Positions 18,526 to 26,305 of a stretch of 64,000 nt of DNA are shown one piece after another (position 1 is the first letter of the stretch; each line of letters opens with the position of its first letter). Below the pieces are notes generated by a model, which did not search any database, was not told the DNA's origin, and saw only the letters and a program-made list of their open reading frames with translations. Position numbers and translations under genes: made by a program. The stretch comes from Scytonema sp. UIC 10036 (GTDB lineage: Bacteria > Cyanobacteriota > Cyanobacteriia > Cyanobacteriales > Nostocaceae): the NCBI RefSeq assembly GCF_009725235.1, contig NZ_WJFC01000006.1:1-64000 (forward strand), in the 5' to 3' direction.

Positions 18526-21468
18526 TTCTTTCTTCTCAATTTTTTCTTCTTTACTCTCAATTTTTTCTTCTTTCTTTTCCTTTTTTTCTTTCTTTTCCTT
18601 TTGTTTACTTTCTTGAGTGTTGATTTCTTGACTCTTCTTTAATAGCAACCGCAAACAATCGATCCAATGGGAACCAGTACCCCTATCTGTTACGATCGTC
18701 AGTGTATGCTCCCCTTGAGCCAGCGCACCCAAAGGAATTTGGTTTTGTTTGAGTTTCCCTTCCCCCTCCCCTAAAATTTGAATCAAGTTCTTTCCATCTA
18801 GGAACAAGGTATCTATTTCCGAGCCAAAGAAATCGTAGAAGAGTATCAGTTCCCCTTCGTCATAATTGCGCTCCAGCACAAAGCGAATATTCAGCTTATC
18901 GGTTGAAGGAATGGGTTTCCCTTCGCGCTCGGGTTTTGGAGTTAGCCCCGGTTTTACTAGAAGGAATGGCATACTAGATTCATTTACCGGATCGCGATCG
19001 ACTCCGACGGTATAGGTAAACTCCTGTTGCCAGCCACCTGCTGGCACAAAATCTTTACCACACTTACCAGGTTTGCCGATTTGCCAAAGCGTTTGTGTTT
19101 GAGAGCTTCCTGTTAGTTCTGATGAAGAAAGTGTATTTGTCTTGTCACTAACCGCAACAGCAATCAGCCCTTGCCCGGTTGTATGAGTGAGGAGAATTTG
19201 ATTAGTTTGAGACGCTGGATCTAAATCAACAATGGAGTTGCCATTATTTTGATAAATAGCTTTCACGCCTGCAAAAATTGGATGAGAACTATTAACGGGT
19301 TGATTACCACTAATTTCGTTATATACACCCAAAAGTTTTAAACCAAAAGCATTGAGAAAAGTATTCCAACGGTCGGCTTCCTGCTGAGGTCCACCCGCAC
19401 CTGTTCCTGCACCTAAATAAACGTTACCTCCAGCTTTGACATAATCAATTAACACTTGATTATCAGCCAAATCTCCACACAGAAAGATACCATCATAGGT
19501 TAACAAAGTTGGCAGATCGAATTTAATAATTTTGCCAGTAGTCCACGTGTAACCTGCTTTAGCTATTGTCTGTGCTAACACAGATTCGGTCAATCCAAAA
19601 TTAGTGGAGTAGGCATGGAATTTCCCCGTGCTACGCCCCCCAGTAAACCATTTAGCAATGTTGGTGACAAACGTCGCCGTGTCAGGAGCTTGTGTAAACC
19701 CCGTATTACTTAAAGTCCATTCGTCTGCGTTGACAACTATCTTACCAATTTGAACATTATTCAAAGGCGTTTGTGTTTGAGAGCTTTCTGTTGGTTTTGA
19801 TGAAAGTGTACTTGTCTTTTCACTAACCGTAACGGCAATCAGCCCTTGTCCGGTTGTATGAGTGAGGAGCAGCTCGGTAGTTTCAGACGCTGGATCTAAA
19901 TCAACAATGGAGTTGCCATTATTTTGATAAATAGCTTTCACGCCTGCAAAAATTGGATGAGAACTATTAACGGGTTGATTACCACTAATTTCGTTATATA
20001 CACCCAAAAGTTTTAAACCAAAAGCATTGAGAAAAGTATTCCAACGGTCGGCTTCCTGCTGAGGTCCACCCGCACCTGTTCCTGCACCTAAATAAACGTT
20101 ACCTCCAGCTTTGACATAATCAATTAACACTTGATTATCAGCCAAATCTCCACACAGAAAGATACCATCATAGGTTAACAAAGTTGGCAGATCGAATTTA
20201 ATAATTTTGCCAGTAGTCCACGTGTAACCTGCTTTAGCTATTGTCTGTGCTAACACAGATTCGGTCAATCCAAAATTAGTGGAGTAGGCATGGAATTTCC
20301 CCGTGCTACGCCCCCCAGTAAACCATTTAGCAATGTTGGTGACAAACGTCGCCGTGTCAGGAGCTTGTGTAAACCCCGTATTACTTAAAGTCCATTCGTC
20401 TGCGTTGACAACTATCTTACCAATTTGAACATTATTCAAAGGCGTTTGTGTTTGAGAGCTTTCTGTTGGTTTTGATGAAAGTGTACTTGTCTTTTCACTA
20501 ACCGTAACGGCAATCAGCCCTTGTCCGGTTGTATGAGTGAGGAGCAGCTCGGTAGTTTCAGACGCTGGATCTAAATCAACAATGGAGTTGCCATTATTTT
20601 GATAAATAGCTTTCACGCCTGCAAAAATTGGATGAGAACTATTAACGGGTTGATTACCACTAATTTCGTTATATACACCCAAAAGTTTTAAACCAAAAGC
20701 ATTGAGAAAAGTATTCCAACGGTCGGCTTCCTGCTGAGGTCCACCCGCACCTGTTCCTGCACCTAAATAAACGTTACCTCCAGCTTTGACATAATCAATT
20801 AACACTTGATTATCAGCCAAATCTCCACACAGAAAGATACCATCATAGGTTAACAAAGTTGGCAGATCGAATTTAATAATTTTGCCAGTAGTCCACGTGT
20901 AACCTGCTTTAGCTATTGTCTGTGCTAACACAGATTCGGTCAATCCAAAATTAGTGGAGTAGGCATGGAATTTCCCCGTGCTACGCCCCCCAGTAAACCA
21001 TTTAGCAATGTTGGTGACAAACGTCGCCGTGTCAGGAGCTTGTGTAAACCCCGTATTACTTAAAGTCCATTCGTCTGCGTTAACAACTATCTTACCGATT
21101 TGAGATGTTTGAGAGCTTTCTGGTGAAGGTGCTTGAGTACTGGTTCCTTGTCCTTGCCCTGAGAAAGCTTCAATGATAGCATCTTTGCGTTCGCTCTCAG
21201 GCTGGAAGATTCCCAAACATCCTCCTTGTTCATCGGTAACCACCCAAGGATGATGAACATAAGTTGATTGTGTGTACGACTCTCCTGATTTTAAATCTTT
21301 GTATAATTGGCGCTGTCCTTGGTAGTTAATCCAGTAAACTTTCACTAAAGCGCTGGTTTTGTTAACGAAATTTACGCTGGTAGCAGCTCCTCCCTCGAGG
21401 GAACGAAGCTGACTTTCATTCTCGCAAGCCTGCTTTGACAATTGATTTGTCTGGTTAACGGTTGTCAT
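18409..21468 (-). CDS. VHL-beta domain protein with three near-identical 225-residue repeats
   Basis: This 1019-residue protein begins with a segment at about residues 25-95 that resembles a VHL beta domain (RSLEGGAATSVNFVNKTS... VYWINYQGQ... HHPWVVTD). Three tandem 225-residue domains (about 123-795) follow, each starting QIGKIVVNADEW and containing a GNVYLGAGTGAGG loop. By eye they resemble a class I amidotransferase/ThuA-like alpha/beta fold, which is unproven. A beta-rich C-terminal domain comes next (about 796-945, ending in GSHWIDCLRLLL), then a Lys/Glu-rich tail. The visible C-terminus looks like frameshift read-through; repairing one base would add a DUF6200-like domain and about 40 residues net. 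It follows the glycosyltransferase gene on the same strand (190 bp gap), suggesting a common locus. A role in carbohydrate binding or modification is inference. Confidence 0.8.
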   Translation of the reverse strand: MTTVNQTNQLSKQACENESQLRSLEGGAATSVNFVNKTSALVKVYWINYQGQRQLYKDLKSGESYTQSTYVHHPWVVTDEQGGCLGIFQPESERKDAIIEAFSGQGQGTSTQAPSPESSQTSQIGKIVVNADEWTLSNTGFTQAPDTATFVTNIAKWFTGGRSTGKFHAYSTNFGLTESVLAQTIAKAGYTWTTGKIIKFDLPTLLTYDGIFLCGDLADNQVLIDYVKAGGNVYLGAGTGAGGPQQEADRWNTFLNAFGLKLLGVYNEISGNQPVNSSHPIFAGVKAIYQNNGNSIVDLDPASETTELLLTHTTGQGLIAVTVSEKTSTLSSKPTESSQTQTPLNNVQIGKIVVNADEWTLSNTGFTQAPDTATFVTNIAKWFTGGRSTGKFHAYSTNFGLTESVLAQTIAKAGYTWTTGKIIKFDLPTLLTYDGIFLCGDLADNQVLIDYVKAGGNVYLGAGTGAGGPQQEADRWNTFLNAFGLKLLGVYNEISGNQPVNSSHPIFAGVKAIYQNNGNSIVDLDPASETTELLLTHTTGQGLIAVTVSEKTSTLSSKPTESSQTQTPLNNVQIGKIVVNADEWTLSNTGFTQAPDTATFVTNIAKWFTGGRSTGKFHAYSTNFGLTESVLAQTIAKAGYTWTTGKIIKFDLPTLLTYDGIFLCGDLADNQVLIDYVKAGGNVYLGAGTGAGGPQQEADRWNTFLNAFGLKLLGVYNEISGNQPVNSSHPIFAGVKAIYQNNGNSIVDLDPASQTNQILLTHTTGQGLIAVAVSDKTNTLSSSELTGSSQTQTLWQIGKPGKCGKDFVPAGGWQQEFTYTVGVDRDPVNESSMPFLLVKPGLTPKPEREGKPIPSTDKLNIRFVLERNYDEGELILFYDFFGSEIDTLFLDGKNLIQILGEGEGKLKQNQIPLGALAQGEHTLTIVTDRGTGSHWIDCLRLLLKKSQEINTQESKQKEKKEKKEKKEEKIESKEEKIEKKEEKLRRKKVNGKKQTLLFLNSAAKRRMISTIFCKVGVGF
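19084..19752 (-). repeat. 675-bp tandem repeat, copy 3 (most diverged)
   Basis: This is the third coding repeat of the VHL-beta protein gene. It is nearly identical to the other two but differs at its 3' end (SQTNQILL in place of SETTELLL; VAVSDKT in place of VTVSEKT) and is about 6 bp shorter. The periodicity was checked with a TTTGCCAGTAGTCC marker at 19531, 20206 and 20881. Confidence 0.85.
19753..20427 (-). repeat. 675-bp tandem repeat, copy 2
   Basis: This is the second coding repeat, exactly 675 bp and in phase. It looks almost base-for-base identical to copy 1 over the compared blocks, including synonymous sites, which points to recent duplication or gene conversion. Confidence 0.88.
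20428..21102 (-). repeat. 675-bp tandem repeat, copy 1
   Basis: This is the first (N-terminal) coding repeat. It starts at the CAA codon of QIGKIVV. Only a few silent changes at its 5' edge (for example CTTACCGATT versus CTTACCAATT) set it apart from copy 2. Confidence 0.88.
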
Positions 21469-21658
21469 GGTTTTAACTTTTGATTTTCAGCGTTGGATGT
21501 GTTAAAAAGAGCGGAGCCTTCCCTACGTTCTGCTCAAAATGAGCTGAATTTTTAGAATTGCTCATTAACATAGAATAAACAGTTCTATGCTGAGTCTGGT
21601 GAAGTCAGTTAACCGAATTACTTCAATTAACTACGAATTCCTTCGTTTTGCCTACTTC

Positions 21659-22846
21659 TCAAGTCAGTACTGTATCTTTAGGATCGTCTAACAAAATTCT
21701 ATTGCTCCTGCGGTCGTCTGCCAAAATCTTCAAAATATCTGAAGCAACTCGAGACCAGCTATAGTAAACCTCACTCAGGTAACGCCCCCTCCGACCCATT
21801 TCTTCAGCTAAATCTGGTCTAGACAAAAGGTAGTTGATCTGAGTAGCAAAAGCATGAGGGTTTTGGTAATCATTAATGATGAGACCATTTTGGTCTGGAA
21901 CGATCACCTCAGCGTTACCACCCCTAGCAGTGGTAACGATCGATAACCCCGTTGCCATCCCTTCATAGTGGACTCGAGCTAATGGCTCCTGCCATTGAGA
22001 GGCGCAAACAAATATATCCCCTAGCAGGAAGTAATCTGGAATGTTAACTGGTGGAATGAAACCACTGAAGCGTACAGAGTCACCCAAGCTTTTTGCTTGC
22101 TCCTTGAGTTCAAGAACGTAGCTATCTTCTTCATTCTTTCCATACCATTTACTGCCAACTAGCAAGAGTACTGCAGACGGATGTTGCTCAATGACTTCAG
22201 GGAAAGCAGATATCAAAATATGAGGTCCCTTTTTCTTAGACAGACGCCCTACGCTTAGCACCACTTTTCTGTCCTTCAACCCATGTGCAGCTAGCAGCTC
22301 CGCTCGTCGCTCAGCAGCATCTGGTGCCCATCGCGGTTGGAAGCGCTTTAGGTTTACTCCAGCATAAACTGGTTGTAGCTTGTGTCGGTATTCAGGAAAG
22401 AGATTGGCAATTCCATGTGCAATAAACTCACTAACCGTAACCACCCTCTCAACTCTCTGTAGGCAATGCCGAGCTTCATCAGGAGCAATCTTGCCATCTT
22501 CAAACATCTCGTTATGCATGCTGAGTAGAAAACGACTCTTCGGAGTCGCTGCTGCAACCATTGGGAGATATTTAGGTCGATTGTAAATAATCACCCAATC
22601 AAACATCTCCCCAGCAACAAAATTGGCTACCGCCTGATAGTACTCTTCAACATCGCCAGCAGCCCGTTCGTAGCGAATTCCATCCCGAACTTCACGGTCG
22701 GGCAGATCTGGGTCAGACACCGAGAAAACTGTGATTTTATGTTCTCGACTCAAATAAGGCAATATCTCATCAATGTAAGTCTGAATAGCCCCACCTCGGA
22801 TAAAAGGAACAGGTAACTTTTCTGTACAGACTAATAAGATCTTCAC
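21659..22846 (-). CDS. GT4-family glycosyltransferase (CotSA-like)
   Basis: This 395-residue GT-B glycosyltransferase has an N-terminal acceptor domain starting MKILLVCTEKLPVP with the glycine-rich PFIRGGAIQTY segment. The donor domain follows (LSVGRLSKKKGPH near residue 197), and the GT4 EX7E-type region is EPLARVHYEGMATG (about 290-303). The start is GTG at 22846 with AGAGG about 13 nt upstream. Relatives include spore-coat CotSA-type enzymes; donor and acceptor sugars cannot be told. It lies upstream of the VHL-repeat protein gene and downstream of two small basic protein genes, all on the minus strand. The group may glycosylate or export a surface structure; this is inference from context. 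Confidence 0.88.
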   Translation of the reverse strand: MKILLVCTEKLPVPFIRGGAIQTYIDEILPYLSREHKITVFSVSDPDLPDREVRDGIRYERAAGDVEEYYQAVANFVAGEMFDWVIIYNRPKYLPMVAAATPKSRFLLSMHNEMFEDGKIAPDEARHCLQRVERVVTVSEFIAHGIANLFPEYRHKLQPVYAGVNLKRFQPRWAPDAAERRAELLAAHGLKDRKVVLSVGRLSKKKGPHILISAFPEVIEQHPSAVLLLVGSKWYGKNEEDSYVLELKEQAKSLGDSVRFSGFIPPVNIPDYFLLGDIFVCASQWQEPLARVHYEGMATGLSIVTTARGGNAEVIVPDQNGLIINDYQNPHAFATQINYLLSRPDLAEEMGRRGRYLSEVYYSWSRVASDILKILADDRRSNRILLDDPKDTVLT

Positions 22847-23522
22847 GTTATTGATTTGACCTCTTACGTTGATTTTGCAAACAGTGATTCAAGAAAATGC
22901 TCCGTATAAATCTTTGTCCCTTTCCCTTCTACCCTAACCCTAATACCCTATTTACAAGTCAGTCAGTCTTCTTCACCCCCTTTTTCCCACCTGCTGAATG
23001 CTAGTGGGCGCTTATAACTGTTCCATCAACGTTCTGAGTCGCTTACATATCTTCGCAGACTTGGTTCCAAACGCTGGCTTTTGACCACCGAAACCGTGTT
23101 GCTATACTCTCCCACAGACCATAGCGTTCTCACATATCCCGCCACGGTGCTCCAGTTCTTAATGTCCATAAACACAGATCGGTGATAACCGTGCGGGGGT
23201 CATTATTTGGGTTGCCTGTTCGCGGTAAACATGGTTGTAAAAACTAGGTTTGCCACTAGGGTGTTGATTCTAATGGTTTTTAGGCGATAATTTTTGATAC
23301 GGAATCCGTGTTCCAAGGCGCGAGGAGAAAGACTTAGATTTAATGAGGGACTTCTCCCTACTTGAGCACTCAAAAGCTACATAAAATGCCTTGGGCACAT
23401 TTCTTGCAAAATCAACACCCTAGTTGACTACTTAGAAAGCTGAGTTAAAAGTTGCTTTAAGAGATTAAAGCAACTACGTATCTAAATTTTATTGTGTTGT
23501 GGTTATAGTTTTAAAACAAATC
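22847..23522. other. 676-bp intergenic region with a nested inverted repeat
   Basis: I find no credible ORF on either strand. The stretch at 23255-23424 is a nested inverted-repeat element (separate entry). The rest (22950-23250) has balanced composition and may be remnant coding DNA, but I cannot identify its source. Confidence 0.5.
23255..23424. repeat. 170-bp nested inverted-repeat element
   Basis: Perfect 15-bp outer arms lie at 23255-23269 (ACTAGGGTGTTGATT) and 23410-23424. Imperfect inner arms follow at 23308-23319 and 23388-23398 (GCCTTGG core), and a short GGAGAA/TTCTCC stem at 23324-23329/23352-23357. It is non-coding. Size and layout resemble the element at 16058-16231, although the arm sequences differ. 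Confidence 0.5.
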
Positions 23523-23762
23523 CTAGTCCCACAGTCCTTTACTAGAAGATCTTTTCTGCTTGACAATCACAATAACTGGCTGCACAGAATCGCCTACTTC
23601 CCCTGCCTTCTGTAGCTCAGAAATCGTCCTTGCTACTTTCTTGAAGAGCCGCCCCCTACCTTCTCGAAGGTCGCGGATTCGATTCTTTTTTTGGCGACCG
23701 AATTCAAGAATAATAGTATTTGCTTCCTTTGATTTACTACTTTCACTCTTAGTTTCTGCCAT
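23523..23762 (-). CDS. Small basic protein, DUF6200-like
   Basis: I place the start at ATG 23762, which has a GAGGT Shine-Dalgarno about 8 nt upstream, in preference to the longer frame from 23807. The 79-residue product has a Ser/Lys-rich start and then a conserved core: TIILEFGRQKKNRIRDL, EGRGRLFKKV and SVQPVIVIVKQKR. I recall this pattern as DUF6200, a family of unknown function; the assignment is from memory. The same core is encoded out of frame at the end of the VHL-repeat gene in this locus, so the family is linked twice to this neighbourhood. There is no signal peptide or membrane segment, so it is probably cytoplasmic. Confidence 0.72.
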   Translation of the reverse strand: MAETKSESSKSKEANTIILEFGRQKKNRIRDLREGRGRLFKKVARTISELQKAGEVGDSVQPVIVIVKQKRSSSKGLWD

Positions 23763-24142
23763 TAGCTTACCTCGCTGTTCTTTGCTATATTTTATACGAC
23801 TACACAATCCCTCAATCCGCTGACTGTCATCGTTTCACGGAGGGTTGTGATTTATCAATGTTTCGAGAAATCAAGGTGATTTTTTTCACTCAAAACCAAG
23901 ACTTATTGTCGCGACTTACTTTTTTAAGAGGATGGCTTAAAAGTCACAGAAGGCACTGTTTTCCGTTTCTAAGTAGAGTCAGTTACATCAAAAACCTAGG
24001 TTTGGTCTATGTATTGACATACTTTGCTCTACTAACATATGAAAACAAAGTGCCCTAGAAAAACATCCTCATAAGGGAAGATAAGCCTCCTTAATGGCGG
24101 CTACTTTTTTCTACGTCTTGGGAATACTGCTTGCAGAGGAAA

Positions 24143-24472
24143 CTAATATAGGTCTAGTTTGTATATACTATATAGACCTCCCATCTTAGACAAAGACTTG
24201 CTCACATTTTTATTTAAATCACGAAGCCAGCCGTTTTTCTTCTTTCTATTCGATCTTTCGTGCCGATCTAGGTAAGTTTTAGTTGCTTTGACTTGATTTC
24301 TAGCCATACGCCTGACGTTCTTCTCCCAAGGGCTCAAAAGTTTCGATTGCTTCTTTTTCTTCTTTCTCTTTCTCTTTACACTCTTACCGTAGACAGTTTC
24401 TGGATAACCACCAATGGAAGAATCCTCGCTATGGAGGACTACAACTCGTTTAAGATCTACTTTGTCGCTCAT
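24143..24472 (-). CDS. Small very basic protein, DUF6312-like
   Basis: This 109-residue protein has a Lys-rich stretch (KSVKRKRKKKKKQS, about 30-43) and a conserved-looking C-terminal half: LSPWEKNVRRMARNQ, YLDRHERSNRKKKNGWLRDL. I recall this motif set from a small family (DUF6312) that tends to sit next to DUF6200 proteins; this comes from memory and not from a search. It is encoded 380 bp upstream of the DUF6200-like gene on the same strand, with the glycosyltransferase and VHL-repeat genes further on. Function unknown; the charge would suit nucleic acid, polyanion or membrane-surface binding. The ATG at 24472 lacks an obvious Shine-Dalgarno sequence. Confidence 0.65.
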   Translation of the reverse strand: MSDKVDLKRVVVLHSEDSSIGGYPETVYGKSVKRKRKKKKKQSKLLSPWEKNVRRMARNQVKATKTYLDRHERSNRKKKNGWLRDLNKNVSKSLSKMGGLYSIYKLDLY

Positions 24473-25165
24473 GTCTGTTGTTTTTTGACAAAATTAGTTT
24501 TACGGTTCATGTAAACTCTAACATAGATAATAGCTCAAAATAAAACAAAAATAAGTATCTCAGCAGAAGAAAACTGATGTTTTGTTTTCAACCCAGTTGG
24601 CAACCGCAAAAAGGCTTTTTTCAAGGTATGCTTATACCCTATGCCCCCTAATTTATTGCCATCCTAAATTATTCATAAGAAATTGATAACTGCTAGGGGA
24701 GAATATAATTTGCGACTATACAACAAAGTCCACCTAAGTGGACTTTACTAGAATAACATGCGCCTGTCTGGCTTTATCTGTACGATCGCGATTTCTAATA
24801 GCCAAGGCTAAATTAAATTTGACATGGATATATGATAATATTTCTACGTATTTTCTCTCAAAACATTTAGGATTGCTATACAAGTAGGGTTTTGGAGTTG
24901 AGGTAAAGGGTAAGGGGCAAAGGAACAAAGCTACTTACACTCATGGTGGTGAAATGATTTGCATTGGCTTGGGTTAAGCGGAGAGCATACCTACATTTAA
25001 CTAATTCATCCCGCATTTACGCAACGCCTTTTTCCTCACCTGAGAGAAATCCGGGAGTAAACTGCAACTATGGCGCAGGATGTGAAGTTTGTTTACCACG
25101 TGGCTAAAATTGGTTGATTTTTACCCACTAATTAATAAGCAAACCTTATAATTTATCCCAGAGCG
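24473..25165. other. Gene-poor region with a short palindrome
   Basis: No convincing ORF is present. A perfect 9-bp-arm hairpin (AAAGTCCAC/GTGGACTTT) lies at 24725-24746. G-rich heptad-like low-complexity DNA follows at about 24890-24930. The short minus-strand ORF at 24734-24928 lies across this low-complexity DNA and is rejected. Confidence 0.5.
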
Positions 25166-25312
25166 TCAGCTTCTGTAAATTTCCCAAAAAATGGTCTTTT
25201 TCCTCAAACCTTTAGAAACCACGGGACTTGGCGATGCAATTAACAACTTTCTCAGTCGCGTAAAGCGATCGCCAGAAGAAGTCGTCGGAGAGTAATTCTC
25301 AGAAACGGTCAT
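25166..25312 (-). CDS. 48-residue ORF with a strong ribosome binding site (possible gene fragment)
   Basis: The inner ATG at 25312 is preceded by GGAGG with a 7-nt spacer, one of the best Shine-Dalgarno sites in the window. The frame codes for 48 residues (MTVSENYSPTTSSGDRF... ending FWEIYRS). It has no membrane segment or motif I recognise. The good start with a short, abruptly ending product suggests a truncated gene or a genuine small protein. It lies alone on the minus strand upstream of the trans-AT PKS operon. Confidence 0.4.
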   Translation of the reverse strand: MTVSENYSPTTSSGDRFTRLRKLLIASPSPVVSKGLRKKTIFWEIYRS

Positions 25313-26252
25313 TTGATTTCCTCCAAATCGCTGCTTGTCAATCGATTGAAACACTGGAAAATTTCTACATAATAAACTCTCCTATAATCTGTAAAAATTC
25401 AATGACAGTTAAGACACTTAAGAAGTCAAGTTAAAAAATTTTTGGGACAGTTAAGACATTTAAGACAGTTAAGATAGTTAAGATAGTTAAGATAGTTAAC
25501 AGCAGTTCTTAATCGAATGTAACAGGGCGATCGTCAAGATACGCGCAAAAAGAGACACTTTAATAAACTCTTATAAAGATAATTGCTGAAACCCCTTGAT
25601 TTACCGTTGTTTTATTGCCAAACTGTAAAATGGAAATATTGGGCTAATACCAACAGTCTTCTCTTTATCTTGCAGCAAGCAGCACTACTCAAGCCTACCC
25701 CCAAGACCAACCACTTTTGACCACACCCGTTGAATGTTAAGTAATATTTCCCCAACAGTATTCGTATTCCCCTTGGTGTAATTATGTATGAGGAAGTAAT
25801 TGCTGTACGTTCGCTTATTTTTAAATCTGAAGGGGAATTAAAGCCTTAGCTCAAAAGGGAAAAAGCTATTTTTAAGTAAACCGTTATTTATAAGTAAAAT
25901 TTATGATTATTACAGAAGGCTACTAGAGGCTATTATTGAAAAGGGTGTTTATAAATAAAAAATAAAGAGCACCTCAATCATTCCCCAGGACAAATATTTT
26001 GGGAAAGACAGTCGTCGTATTTGAGTCGAGTGCCATGAGTCGAAAGCTTTATCTCACAGACATTTCAGAATTAAATCTTGCTCTAAAAAATGAGCGAACC
26101 TACAGTCATTGGTTGTATTTGTGGATTAGTTCGTTTACAGGTGTAGTATGCTTAAAATGTGACGTTTAAAGGTTTGGTATGTCTATTTTTCCTATTTTTG
26201 AAGATGCCAAATAATCAAGAAAACCAAGCGATAAATTCCAGTCACTATTTAA
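25313..26252. other. 940-bp leader region of the trans-AT PKS operon
   Basis: This stretch is A/T-rich with no strong ORF. It contains the 9-bp tandem repeat at 25404-25502, a weak 44-residue ORF at 26035-26169 (MSRKLYLTDISELN...) with no clear Shine-Dalgarno sequence, and the short linker-like ORF starting at 26204 (separate entry). The main PKS promoter presumably lies here, but I could not settle on a -35/-10 pair. Confidence 0.45.
25404..25502. repeat. Imperfect 9-bp tandem repeat (GTTAAGACA/GTTAAGATA)
   Basis: From 25446 to 25500 the unit (G)TTAAGA(C/T)A(G) repeats about six times with small changes, and two more diverged units lie at 25404-25425. It sits about 750 bp upstream of the PKS start. 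It could be a simple sequence repeat or an array of protein-binding sites. Confidence 0.6.
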
Positions 26253-26305
26253 TTGCTTTGTCGCCGAAGAATGAAAATAGTAAAGCATATAGCCGACTTT
26301 GTTGA
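26204..26305 (+). pseudogene. Vestigial post-KS linker peptide overlapping the PKS start
   Basis: This 33-residue frame opens at ATG 26204. Its end (NSSHYLIALSPKNENSKAYSRL) matches the post-KS linker found after KS1 of the adjacent megasynthase (NDSHSYLAVLSAKNEQQLKAYAKKL). It then stops, while the +1-shifted frame of the megasynthase continues with IADFVDG, which fits the next part of the same linker. A one-base frameshift near 26288-26293 would join them, so the true protein may once have started (or may still start) at 26204. Confidence 0.5.

Noticed and set aside
18428..18623. Plus-strand hydrophobic ORFs (Phe/Ser-rich)
   Set aside because: They are antisense to the Lys/Glu-rich tail of the VHL-repeat protein; the Phe/Ser composition is just the complement of AAG/GAA codons.
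23858..24058. 66-residue plus-strand ORF
   Set aside because: No Shine-Dalgarno sequence and no recognisable motif; it lies in the gap between two small minus-strand genes.
24082..24112. Weak AGCC/GGCT hairpin followed by T6 on the plus strand
   Set aside because: Only a 4-bp stem and no plus-strand gene upstream to terminate.
25191..25295. 34-residue plus-strand ORF (MVFFLKPLETT...)
   Set aside because: No ribosome binding site, and antisense to the 48-residue ORF that has a strong one.
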